A stretch of 64,000 nucleotides of DNA from Pseudomonadales bacterium (GTDB taxonomy: Bacteria; Pseudomonadota; Gammaproteobacteria; Pseudomonadales; Azotimanducaceae): assembly GCA_022827905.1 (NCBI GenBank), contig JAJEIQ010000045.1, positions 1 to 64,000 on the forward strand, read 5' to 3'. A program made the position numbers and the translations under genes. A model generated the notes under the pieces. That model saw nothing but the letters and a program-made list of their open reading frames with translations, was not told the origin of the DNA and did not search any database. Below, piece by piece: positions 1-7,802 of the stretch (position 1 is its first letter; each line of letters opens with the position of its first letter).

Positions 1-600
1 CCTACTGGCAGCAATTCTCATTTTGGCATAGTCGTCGATGCCGAGCGCGACTGCCTGCGCTTGCGCGCAGGGCCCGGAACGCTCCCGCTGCCACTGATAG
101 GCAATTATCACCTTGATGGAGCACTAGGGGTGACCAACTACCCAGGTCTTTTTGTTGGAAGCTGTGTGCCGTTTTACTTCTGCCCCCGCTCAGTAATGCT
201 CTACGTGATTCACAAGGCCAATCACCGCGAGTTAACCTTTCGTGGTGGGCAGGATCCTATTGTGCATCTTGAGGCAGACCTATTCGCGTCAGCCAAGTGG
301 GCTGATCAAAATGGCCAGCGATGGGCATTTACAACATCCAACGCGGGTTCTCGCTACTTCAACGACTACAGCGATCTGGACCAACTTGAACATATCGATT
401 GGGATACGGTGAATAGCCGGGATTGGCAGACTCACAAGGCGGACAAGCAGGCTGAATTCCTTATGGAGCACTCTTTTCCCTGGCACTTGATTTCCCGAAT
501 AGGAATAGGGTCAAGAAAGGTGGGCAACCAGGTCATCAACGCTATATCGAAGTCCACGCATCGACCGAAAGTCCAGGTCAAGCGCGACTGGTACTATTGA
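1..600 (+). CDS. darT: DarT-type DNA ADP-ribosyltransferase toxin, N-terminus outside window
   Basis: The frame is open from base 1 to the TGA at 598-600, so the first residues lie outside the window. The 199 visible residues carry the DarT (DUF4433) hallmarks: VPFYFCPRSVMLYVI with the conserved Arg, the GGQDPIVHLEADL segment, WAFTTSNAG, and KQAEFLMEHSFPW holding the probable catalytic Glu, ending in the family-typical WYY. DarT enzymes transfer ADP-ribose from NAD+ onto bases of single-stranded DNA and so block replication. The gene sits 10 bp upstream of a DarG-type antitoxin, the usual toxin-first order. The Met codon at 61 is internal to the conserved domain and is probably not the start. 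Local GC looks lower than in the housekeeping genes, consistent with a mobile defence or toxin-antitoxin module. Confidence 0.88.
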   Translation, partial: PTGSNSHFGIVVDAERDCLRLRAGPGTLPLPLIGNYHLDGALGVTNYPGLFVGSCVPFYFCPRSVMLYVIHKANHRELTFRGGQDPIVHLEADLFASAKWADQNGQRWAFTTSNAGSRYFNDYSDLDQLEHIDWDTVNSRDWQTHKADKQAEFLMEHSFPWHLISRIGIGSRKVGNQVINAISKSTHRPKVQVKRDWYY

Positions 601-610
601 GAGGAAGACG

Positions 611-1666
611 ATGATCGAATACAGAACGGGGGATATCTTCGCACTGGCGGCTGAGTCGGAGGCCTTAGTCAATACCGTAAATTGCGTCGGTGTCATGGGG
701 CGAGGAATCGCCCTGCAGTTCAAGCGGGCATTTCCCGACAATTTCAAGGCATACGCCGCTGCCTGTGAGCGTGGCGCAGTTCGGCCGGGAAAGATGTTCG
801 TTTTCGAAACGGGCATGATCACCAACCCGCGCTATATCATCAACTTCCCCACCAAGCGCCACTGGCGAGGCAAGAGCCGGATTGAGGACATCGAATCGGG
901 TCTAGCGGCGCTGGCCGAGGAAATCGACGCTCGGTGCATCAGGTCCATTGCCCTACCCCCGCTAGGGAGCGGACTAGGGGCACTGGATTGGGCTGAGGTG
1001 CGCTCCCGCATAGAAAACGCATTGAGTGAATTCAGGGAATTGAAGATCGTGGTGTTCGAGCCGGGAGGTGGTCCTTCGGACAACCGAGCCAACCACTCGA
1101 CTGATGTTCCTCGAATGACGCCCGGACGGGCGGCACTAGTAACATTGATCGATCGTTACCTATACGGGCTCTTGGACCCGTTCGTGACGCTGCTGGAAGT
1201 ACATAAGCTAATGTACTTCATGCAAGCTGCCGGGGAGCCGCTCAGCCTACGATTCACCAAGGGTCACTATGGTCCCTACGCCGAGAATCTCCGGCATGTG
1301 CTGCGACGGGTGGAAGGACACTTGGTCTCCGGCTACGCCGATGGTGGCGATCAACCGGGAAAGTCCCTAGAGCTTGTGCCCGGAGCTTTGGAGGATGCCA
1401 AGACGTTCCTTGCCAACCAACCCGACACGCAACGACGACTCGACCGCGTATCCGACTTGGTCGATGGGTTCGAATCGCCATTTGGCATGGAACTGCTGTC
1501 CACCGTTCACTGGGTGGTCGAGGAGGAAGGTACGATGACCATGGATGAATTGGCGGCGCGAACGTACGCTTGGGGACAGCGCAAGGCCCGCTTTTCGCAG
1601 CGCCAGCTTGCAATCGCTAGGGACACGCTGCACAAGCACGACTGGTTGGCTGACCCATCGGGCTAG
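611..1666 (+). CDS. darG: DarG macro-domain antitoxin (DNA ADP-ribosylglycohydrolase)
   Basis: A 351-residue protein with an N-terminal macro domain (about residues 1-155: NTVNCVGVMGRGIA near residue 21, PPLGSGLGALDW near residue 116) and a second domain (about 165-351) resembling the DarT-binding C-terminal region of DarG. The macro domain removes ADP-ribose from DNA; in characterised systems the C-terminal domain also blocks DarT directly. A GAGGAAG ribosome-binding site precedes the ATG, 10 bp after the toxin stop, so the pair is almost certainly co-transcribed. No promoter for darG alone was seen. Confidence 0.88.
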   Translation: MIEYRTGDIFALAAESEALVNTVNCVGVMGRGIALQFKRAFPDNFKAYAAACERGAVRPGKMFVFETGMITNPRYIINFPTKRHWRGKSRIEDIESGLAALAEEIDARCIRSIALPPLGSGLGALDWAEVRSRIENALSEFRELKIVVFEPGGGPSDNRANHSTDVPRMTPGRAALVTLIDRYLYGLLDPFVTLLEVHKLMYFMQAAGEPLSLRFTKGHYGPYAENLRHVLRRVEGHLVSGYADGGDQPGKSLELVPGALEDAKTFLANQPDTQRRLDRVSDLVDGFESPFGMELLSTVHWVVEEEGTMTMDELAARTYAWGQRKARFSQRQLAIARDTLHKHDWLADPSG

Positions 1667-1758
1667 GACTGCGGAGGATGCCCACGAGCAGCCAGCGGCG
1701 CTTGGCTTCAGGGTGAAAGCGGGGCCTCGCGGAAACCCCACCCCACAAGACCGCGCAC

Positions 1759-1772
1759 CTGATCTGAATCAA
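1759..1772. promoter_or_regulatory. FNR/ANR-like site upstream of the luciferase-like gene
   Basis: The sequence CTGATCTGAATCAA differs at one base from the TTGAT-N4-ATCAA consensus bound by FNR/ANR oxygen sensors. A TATCAT element at 1815-1820 could be a -10 box. If so, the site centre lies about 61 bp upstream of the predicted transcription start, the class I activator position, and transcription would begin only a few bases before the ATG at 1829. A single near-match in GC-rich DNA can occur by chance. Confidence 0.33.
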
Positions 1773-1828
1773 GTCCGCTATCAATTGAGGCTGTTGCGAG
1801 GCGTCGTTCGGCCGTATCATGGGCTGCC

Positions 1829-2674
1829 ATGAAGATAGGATTTTTCGGTTTCAACAACGGTGCCCTCGCTGAATCCGAGGCCATGGCGCAAGCGCTTCAG
1901 GCCATGGATGACGCCGGATTCGAGTCCGCCTGGACCGGGGAGCACGTGGTGCTGATCGATCCCCAGGAGCCGCCCTCGCCGGTACCGCCTGACTTTCCCA
2001 TGCTGGACACGGTCGCCGCGCTGGCTTTTGCGGCTGGCGTCACGCGGCGCATCCGGCTGGCGTCCGGCATCATTCTGCTGGCGCAGCGCAATCCGGTGGT
2101 TCTGGCCAAGGAGCTGTCCGGCATCGACCGGCTTTCCAAGGGACGGCTGATCTTCGGCGTGGGCGTGGGCTACGTGCCGCGGGAGTTCGAAGTGATCGGC
2201 GTGCCCTACCCGGAGCGGGGAGCGCGGGTCAGCGAGCACATTGAGGCCATCCGCACCCTGTGGACCCAGGAGCAGCCCGAGTTCGAAGGCCGCTTCACGC
2301 AAATCTCCGGCGTGCGGCAGCAGCCCATGCCGAATCAACAGCCCCATCCGCCGATCATCATCGGCGGCATGTCCCCACCGGCCTACCGCCGCGCCGTGCG
2401 CCAAGGCAACGGCTGGTACGGCTTCGCCCAGACCGTTGAGGCGGCCGGTGCGTCCATCGCTGGGCTTAAGGAGGCCGCGGCCGCCGAGGCGCGGCCGGAG
2501 GGCCTGGGCGAACTGGAAATCACCGTGACGCCGCCGGGGCCGGTGGATGCGGACGCCGTCAAGCGCTACGAGGACCTCGGCGTGTCGCGCTTGGCGCTGC
2601 TGCCGGGACGCTTGCGCGACGCCGAAGGCGCTGTCCGCTTCATCGAGGAGGCGGCACGGCAGTTCACTCTATAG
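1829..2674 (+). CDS. Luciferase-like (LLM class) flavin-dependent oxidoreductase
   Basis: A 281-residue TIM-barrel protein of the bacterial luciferase/F420-dependent oxidoreductase superfamily. It starts MKIGFFGFNNG and has the family landmarks AWTGEHVV, RIRLASGIILLAQRNPVVLAKELSGIDRLSKGR (split here only for reading), GVGVGYVPREFEVIG and PPIIIGGMSPPAYRRA. The cofactor could be F420 or FMN; sequence alone does not decide and no F420 biosynthesis gene is in the window. It stands alone between darG and a yihY-like gene. I chose the ATG because the barrel's first strand begins immediately after it. Substrate unknown. Confidence 0.8.
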   Translation: MKIGFFGFNNGALAESEAMAQALQAMDDAGFESAWTGEHVVLIDPQEPPSPVPPDFPMLDTVAALAFAAGVTRRIRLASGIILLAQRNPVVLAKELSGIDRLSKGRLIFGVGVGYVPREFEVIGVPYPERGARVSEHIEAIRTLWTQEQPEFEGRFTQISGVRQQPMPNQQPHPPIIIGGMSPPAYRRAVRQGNGWYGFAQTVEAAGASIAGLKEAAAAEARPEGLGELEITVTPPGPVDADAVKRYEDLGVSRLALLPGRLRDAEGAVRFIEEAARQFTL

Positions 2675-2768
2675 CCTAGGCGGCCAATCCGGGCAATGGT
2701 AGCCCCGAATTGATGCGCCATTGAGTCGCCGCAACTATGATCCACGGGTCTGCGCTCCGAGCACGAAC

Positions 2769-3986
2769 ATGCTGAATCGATGGTTCAATCACAGCCGTTG
2801 GTTTGTGCGCACCGTGGTTCGCCAGTTCGTCGGACACCAATGCCTGGGCAGGGCCGCCGCGCTGACCTTCACGACGCTGCTTGCGCTGGTCCCCATCATG
2901 ATGGTGACCTACGTGATCCTGTCCACGGTGCCGGAGCTTTCCGCACTGGGCAAGACGGTGGAGGCTTTCGTGTTCGAGACCTTCGTTCCCGATGCGAGCG
3001 CCGCTCTGTCCGGGAAACTGTCCGAGTTTTCAGCGCAGGCGGGTCAGCTCGGAGCGCTCAGCTTCGCAATGGTCGTGCTAACCGCGATTCTCGCCCTGAT
3101 CAGTATCGAGGAGGTCTTCAACGTGATCTGGCGAGCGCCTGCGCCACGCACCGGCTTGCAGCGGCTGTTGGTCTATTGGGGCGTGCTAAGCTTCGGTCCG
3201 CCGCTGCTGATCGGATCGTTGCTCGCCACGTCCTACATTTACGCGTTGCCGCTGATCTCGGGCATCGACGCCTTTGGCATTCGCGAGTTGATCCTTTCCA
3301 TGCTGCCGACACTAGCCATCACGACCACCTTCACGATCCTGTACTTTGCTGTTCCGAACGTACCCGTACGGTTCGCCCATGCCCTAGCCGGCGGCCTGCT
3401 GACCATGCTGCTGTTCGAGGCGGCACGTTGGCTGTTCGCCGAATTCGTCGCCCAATCCTTCACCGCCGTCGTTTACGGAACCTTTGCTGCAGTGCCCTTT
3501 TTCCTGGCTTGGCTCTACCTAGTCTGGATCATGGTGCTCGGCGGCGCCGTCTTTGTGCGCACGCTGTCGCTGCCGCCTGGGACCGGCAATGGCGACAGCC
3601 CCGCGCCCAAGGTGCTGAAGTGCGTCAGGGTGATCGCGGCCTTAAACGAAGCCCACCTAAAGGGCGAGTCCTTGAGCATCAATGAAATCGAGGCGGCGGT
3701 GCCGCTCGACAGCGGGGAAGGGCAACGAATTTTCGACCTGCTGACCCGGGAGGGGCTGCTGCAAACCACCAAGAAGGGCCGGTTCGCGCTGGGACGCAGC
3801 TTGAAATCCGTCACTCTATGGGATCTGCACCGTCAGTTGCCAGAAGCCCTGGATGCCGAACAGTTAGCCGCCGCAAAGGGTCCGGACGGCGTGACGGAAC
3901 GTTTGGCGGCCTTCGCCCAAATCGGCGCTCGGCATCTCGACGTAAGCCTTGACAGCATCCTTTCCAAGACGCACCGAGACCGCTAG
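2769..3986 (+). CDS. YihY/BrkB-family inner-membrane protein
   Basis: About 405 residues. The N-terminal two thirds form a six-helix membrane bundle beginning with the family signature CLGRAAALTFTTLLALVP, followed by SIEEVFNVIWR and helices up to about residue 275. The C-terminal 120 residues are soluble and resemble a winged-helix tail. The family was once called RNase BN, an assignment now regarded as mistaken; its function is unsettled. The frame also allows a TTG start at 2721, but the ATG at 2769 (MLNRWFNHSRWFV) matches the usual start position of relatives, so I prefer it. Confidence 0.83.
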   Translation: MLNRWFNHSRWFVRTVVRQFVGHQCLGRAAALTFTTLLALVPIMMVTYVILSTVPELSALGKTVEAFVFETFVPDASAALSGKLSEFSAQAGQLGALSFAMVVLTAILALISIEEVFNVIWRAPAPRTGLQRLLVYWGVLSFGPPLLIGSLLATSYIYALPLISGIDAFGIRELILSMLPTLAITTTFTILYFAVPNVPVRFAHALAGGLLTMLLFEAARWLFAEFVAQSFTAVVYGTFAAVPFFLAWLYLVWIMVLGGAVFVRTLSLPPGTGNGDSPAPKVLKCVRVIAALNEAHLKGESLSINEIEAAVPLDSGEGQRIFDLLTREGLLQTTKKGRFALGRSLKSVTLWDLHRQLPEALDAEQLAAAKGPDGVTERLAAFAQIGARHLDVSLDSILSKTHRDR

Positions 3987-4094
3987 GCAATCCTGGAGTC
4001 TGCTCGCCGACAGCCCCGGTTGAGGGAATTCATCGGCAAGGACAATCTGCCGGTTGCGCTCGTTCCCCATTTCCCAAGACGCTATACTCGCCCC

Positions 4095-4709
4095 ATGTCC
4101 GATGCGTTGAGTTTCGCCGTGCTCCCCCGGCTGATGACGCAGCCGATGGCTGTCTTCAAGGCGCTGTCCGAGAGGGCACCGGAAGGCCATCGCGTCTTCT
4201 TCCAGCTCATCCTTCCCCTAAGCCTCATTCCCCCCGTTTTGGCCTATGTCGGCGGTGCCACCTTCGGCTGGCGGCTGGGCGGCGGGGAGCCGTTGATGAT
4301 GCCTGCCCGAAGCCTCACGCTCATTAGCCTCGCCTACTTCTTTGCGCTGATCTTCGGGTTGGTCAGCAGCGCCGCGGTGAGCGCTTGGATGGCCACCACC
4401 TATGGCGCCAAACGGGCGTTCGGCACCCATCTGGCGCTCGCGGGCATGGTGGCCACGCCGGTGATTCTAGCGAGCGTCGCCCATCTCGCGCCCCACGTGT
4501 TCGTCAACATGCTGGTCCTCATACCGGCCCTGATTTGGAGTCTTTACCTGCTCTACCGCGGCCTGCCCGAAGCGCTCGGCATCCCGCCGGAGCGAGGCAT
4601 GTTGATGGCGTCGGCCCTGGCAGGCTACTTGCTAGTCGCCTTGGTGAGCCTGCTCGGCATCACCGTGGCGCTCTGGAGCGGCGGCATCGGCCCCGCCATC
4701 GGGGTCTAG
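4095..4709 (+). CDS. Yip1-like small integral membrane protein
   Basis: A 204-residue protein with about five hydrophobic helices and a short N-terminal soluble stretch (PRLMTQPMAVFKALSE), the layout of bacterial Yip1-domain proteins. Function unknown. A TATACT box at 4083-4088 lies so close to the ATG that a transcript from it would be nearly leaderless. The stop codon ends one base before the ccoN ATG, so the gene is probably the first of the cbb3 oxidase operon and translationally coupled to it. An upstream in-frame TTG at 4020 is less likely as start. Confidence 0.65.
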   Translation: MSDALSFAVLPRLMTQPMAVFKALSERAPEGHRVFFQLILPLSLIPPVLAYVGGATFGWRLGGGEPLMMPARSLTLISLAYFFALIFGLVSSAAVSAWMATTYGAKRAFGTHLALAGMVATPVILASVAHLAPHVFVNMLVLIPALIWSLYLLYRGLPEALGIPPERGMLMASALAGYLLVALVSLLGITVALWSGGIGPAIGV

Positions 4710-4710
4710 G

Positions 4711-6144
4711 ATGGCGGACGGCACCATCGGGGAACGCTACCACGACCGGGTGGTGTCCTGGCTGACGGCCTTTGCGATGGCCTGGTCCATCCTCGGCATG
4801 CTGGCCGGCGTTTACGTCGCCGCCGAACTGGTCTGGCCGACCATCGACTTTGGCCGCGAGTGGCTCTCCTACGGACGGCTGCGCACCCTGCACACCAACG
4901 GCGTGATCTTCGGCTTCGGCGTCTCCGCCTTGATGGGCACCGCCTTCTACAGCGTCCAGCGCACCTGCCATGTGCCGCTGTTTGCGCCTCGCCTCGCCTG
5001 GTTCTGCGCACTGGCCTGGCAGGCGGGGGTGCTGGCGGGCGGCGTGTCGCTGTTGGCGGGCTGGAACGGCGGCAAGGAGTACGCCGAACTGGAGTGGCCC
5101 TTCGACATTGCCATCGCGGTGGTCTGGGTGTGCTTCGCCATCGTCTTCTTCGGCACCATCGCCAAGCGGCGCATCAAGCCGATCTACGTCTCCAATTGGT
5201 TCTACGGCGGGCTGATCATCGTCATCGCCATGCTGCACATCGTCAACAGCCTGGCGATGCCGGTGACGCTGTCGAAGTCGTACTCGCTGTTTGCGGGGGC
5301 GCAGGACGCCATCGTGCAATGGTGGTACGGCCACAACGCCGTCGGCTTCCTGCTGACCGGCGGCTTTCTGGGCATGCTGTACTACTTTCTGCCCAAGCAC
5401 GCCGGGCGGCCGATCTGGAGCTATCGGCTGTCCATCGTCGCCTTCTGGGCCTTCACCTACAGCTACATCTGGGCCGGACCGCACCACCTGCACTACAACG
5501 CCGTGCCGGAGTGGGTGCAGTCCTTGGGGATGGTGATGAGCCTGGTGCTGCTGGCGCCCTCCTGGGCCACCATGGTCAACGGCGTGATGACCGTGGCCGG
5601 GGCGTGGGAGAAGCTGCGCACCGACCCGGCGCTGAAGTTCATCGTGCTGTCCTTGGCGTTCTACGGCTTGGCCACCTTTGAAGGACCGATGATGTCGATC
5701 AAGAGCGTCAACGTCGTCAGCCACTTCACCGATTGGACCATCGGCCATGTGCATTCCGGGGCGCTCGGCTGGAACGCCATGATCACCTTCGGCGCGTTCT
5801 ACTTCCTGGTGCCCCGGCTGGTCGGCGCGGACCTTTACAGCGTTAGGCTCGCCAACATCCACTTCTGGCTGGCGCTGGCGGGCACCATGCTGTACGTCCT
5901 GGCGATGTGGGGCGCGGGGGTGTCCCAAGGGCTGCTGTGGCTGAGCCTGGATGAAATCGGCGAACTCAGCTTCAGCTTCAAGGACATCATGGCCAGCATG
6001 GCGCCCTACTACGCCCTGCGCTTCCTGGCCGGGCTGATCTTCCTGGGCGGCGCCCTGCTGATGGCGTTTAACCTCACCATGACCGGCAAGGGGCGGCGCA
6101 CCGTCGCCGTGTCACCGCCCGCAGCGGGGTCGAGCCAACCATGA
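4711..6144 (+). CDS. ccoN: cbb3-type cytochrome c oxidase subunit I
   Basis: The catalytic subunit of the high-affinity terminal oxidase, 477 residues with about 12 membrane helices. All metal ligands are visible: His61 and His348 for low-spin heme b, His346 for heme b3, and His208, His258 and His259 for CuB. Tyr252 in SYIWAGPHHL is the expected cross-linked tyrosine and Glu324 in TFEGPMM the conserved glutamate. It reduces O2 to water while pumping protons and is usually made under low oxygen. It starts 1 bp after the Yip1-like gene and overlaps ccoO by 4 bp (ATGA). No ANR box was seen directly upstream and no ccoGHIS assembly genes are in the window. Confidence 0.97.
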   Translation: MADGTIGERYHDRVVSWLTAFAMAWSILGMLAGVYVAAELVWPTIDFGREWLSYGRLRTLHTNGVIFGFGVSALMGTAFYSVQRTCHVPLFAPRLAWFCALAWQAGVLAGGVSLLAGWNGGKEYAELEWPFDIAIAVVWVCFAIVFFGTIAKRRIKPIYVSNWFYGGLIIVIAMLHIVNSLAMPVTLSKSYSLFAGAQDAIVQWWYGHNAVGFLLTGGFLGMLYYFLPKHAGRPIWSYRLSIVAFWAFTYSYIWAGPHHLHYNAVPEWVQSLGMVMSLVLLAPSWATMVNGVMTVAGAWEKLRTDPALKFIVLSLAFYGLATFEGPMMSIKSVNVVSHFTDWTIGHVHSGALGWNAMITFGAFYFLVPRLVGADLYSVRLANIHFWLALAGTMLYVLAMWGAGVSQGLLWLSLDEIGELSFSFKDIMASMAPYYALRFLAGLIFLGGALLMAFNLTMTGKGRRTVAVSPPAAGSSQP

Positions 6145-6767
6145 ACGCGGTTGAACTGCACCGAAAGCTGGAGCGCAACAGCGGCTTGCTGATCTTCGGC
6201 ATCCTGTTCGTCTCCGCCATCGGCGGCTTGGTGCAGGTGCTGCCGAGCGTGCTGCAGGATGATCTGGTGACGCCTGGGCCTGGCACCCAGCCCTATGGCC
6301 CGGTGGAGTTGACCGGACGCGATCTCTACATCCGGGAGGGCTGCAGCACCTGCCATTCGCAGCAGGTGCGCCCCCTGCTGGCGGAGGTCAGACGTTACGG
6401 ACCGTACTCCAAGGCGGGGGAGTCCGCCTATGACCGGCCCTTTCTGTGGGGTTCCAAGCGCACCGGGCCGGACCTGCACCGCATTGGCGGCAAATACACC
6501 GATGTCTGGCAGCGGATGCACCTGCTCGACCCGCGCACGGTCGTTCCGGACTCCATCATGCCCGGCTACCCGTGGCTCGGCGAGCGGGCGGCGGACGCCG
6601 ATGGCAGCATCCAGTCGAAGATGCGGGCGCTGCGCCGTCTCGGCCATCCCTACACCGATGCCGAGATCGAAGCGGCGCCCGCCGCCTTGGCCGGGCTCAA
6701 GGAAGTGGATGCCTTGGTGGCCTACCTACAGGCGTTGCGCGCACCCGCTGTGGAGACGACGCCATGA
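6141..6767 (+). CDS. ccoO: cbb3-type cytochrome c oxidase subunit II (monoheme)
   Basis: A 208-residue membrane-anchored c-type cytochrome: one N-terminal helix (about residues 15-38), then a periplasmic domain with one heme-binding motif, Cys68-Ser-Thr-Cys71-His72, and a candidate axial Met in DSIMPGYPWL. It passes electrons from CcoP to the CcoN active site. The gene overlaps ccoN by 4 bp and ccoQ by 4 bp, so translation of the operon is tightly coupled. Length and motifs are typical of the family. Confidence 0.97.
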   Translation: MNAVELHRKLERNSGLLIFGILFVSAIGGLVQVLPSVLQDDLVTPGPGTQPYGPVELTGRDLYIREGCSTCHSQQVRPLLAEVRRYGPYSKAGESAYDRPFLWGSKRTGPDLHRIGGKYTDVWQRMHLLDPRTVVPDSIMPGYPWLGERAADADGSIQSKMRALRRLGHPYTDAEIEAAPAALAGLKEVDALVAYLQALRAPAVETTP

Positions 6768-6928
6768 CCTGGTTCATTTTCGCCGGCGACATGTTGGTGA
6801 TGGCCTTCATGGCGGCGCTCGCCGTCTGGGTGCTGTGGGGCGGTTCCAACGAGGCGGTCGATGAGGCGGCTCGAATCCCCTTGCAGGATGAATTGGACGG
6901 CATGCAGGACGATCCCGGCGATGGCTGA
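6764..6928 (+). CDS. ccoQ: cbb3-type oxidase small subunit CcoQ
   Basis: A 54-residue protein with one membrane helix (FAGDMLVMAFMAALAVWVLW region) followed by an acidic cytoplasmic tail. Size, topology and position between ccoO and ccoP identify it as CcoQ, which helps stability or assembly of the oxidase in other bacteria. It overlaps ccoO by 4 bp (ATGA) and ccoP by 8 bp. Sequence conservation in this family is low, so position carries much of the assignment. Confidence 0.85.
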   Translation: MTWFIFAGDMLVMAFMAALAVWVLWGGSNEAVDEAARIPLQDELDGMQDDPGDG

Positions 6929-7802
6929 ACTGCCGAGCGCATTCTGGAGCGGCTGGGTGGCGGTCATCACCGTCGCCAGCTTGATCGGCGTCTTTTGGCT
7001 GATCTACAGCATCTATTTCACCAAGGGCGGCAGGGATGCCGAGGAGCCAAGCCCAGTCTGGGACGGCAATCTGCGCGAAGGTGAGCACCCGGCCCCGCTG
7101 TGGTGGTTTTGGCTGATCTTCGCCTCCCTGGTCATCTCCGTGATTTACCTCATGCTGTACCCGGGCCTCGGGGCGTTCGGCGGCGCCCTCAACTGGTCCC
7201 AAGGCGGCGAGATCGACCGGCGTCTGAACCGCTATCAAACCGAGTTCGGCCCCGTGCGCCGGTTGGTGGCCGAGGCCCAACTCGCCACCTTGCAGGAAGA
7301 CGCCAAGCTCATGGCATCGGCGCAGCGGATCTACGATCGCAACTGCGCGGTTTGCCACGCCTACGATGCCGGAGGACAAGCCAACCTCTTCCCCAGCCTC
7401 ACCGACGCGGCTTGGCAATGGGGCGGCCAGGCGGCGCAAATCGAGCACTCCATACGCCATGGCCGCTTGGCCGTCATGGTCGGCTGGGAAGCCGCGCTTG
7501 GCGAGCCCGCCATCGACGCACTGACCGATTACACCTTGGCGCTTGGCAACGGCGCTGCCGCCGGCCACCCCGCGGAGGCTCAATACATGCAGTTCTGCGC
7601 CGCCTGCCATGGCGCGGACGGCAGCGGCAACCCGCTGCTTGGTGCGCCGGATCTCACCGACGACGCCAGCCTCTACGGCCAGTCACCCGCCGCCATCCGG
7701 CACTCAATAGGCCAAGGCCGCAGCGGCGAGATGCCGGCCTTCGGCGAGCGGCTGGATGACGCGCAGATTCGGCTGCTGGTGGCTTGGCTTCAACGCTCGT
7801 AG
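6921..7802 (+). CDS. ccoP: cbb3-type cytochrome c oxidase subunit III (diheme)
   Basis: A 293-residue diheme cytochrome: two N-terminal membrane helices (about 10-33 and 60-82, with the family LMLYPGLG ending) and two cytochrome c domains with heme motifs Cys142-Ala-Val-Cys145-His146 and Cys226-Ala-Ala-Cys229-His230. It accepts electrons from soluble cytochromes and hands them to CcoO. I chose the ATG at 6921, inside the ccoQ 3' end, because it begins right before the first helix. The 3' end overlaps the convergent lhr gene by 13 bp. Confidence 0.96.
   Translation: MAELPSAFWSGWVAVITVASLIGVFWLIYSIYFTKGGRDAEEPSPVWDGNLREGEHPAPLWWFWLIFASLVISVIYLMLYPGLGAFGGALNWSQGGEIDRRLNRYQTEFGPVRRLVAEAQLATLQEDAKLMASAQRIYDRNCAVCHAYDAGGQANLFPSLTDAAWQWGGQAAQIEHSIRHGRLAVMVGWEAALGEPAIDALTDYTLALGNGAAAGHPAEAQYMQFCAACHGADGSGNPLLGAPDLTDDASLYGQSPAAIRHSIGQGRSGEMPAFGERLDDAQIRLLVAWLQRS

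Noticed and set aside
4660-5928. 422-codon open frame antisense to ccoN
   Set aside because: His/Gln/Gly-rich shadow of an unambiguous ccoN.
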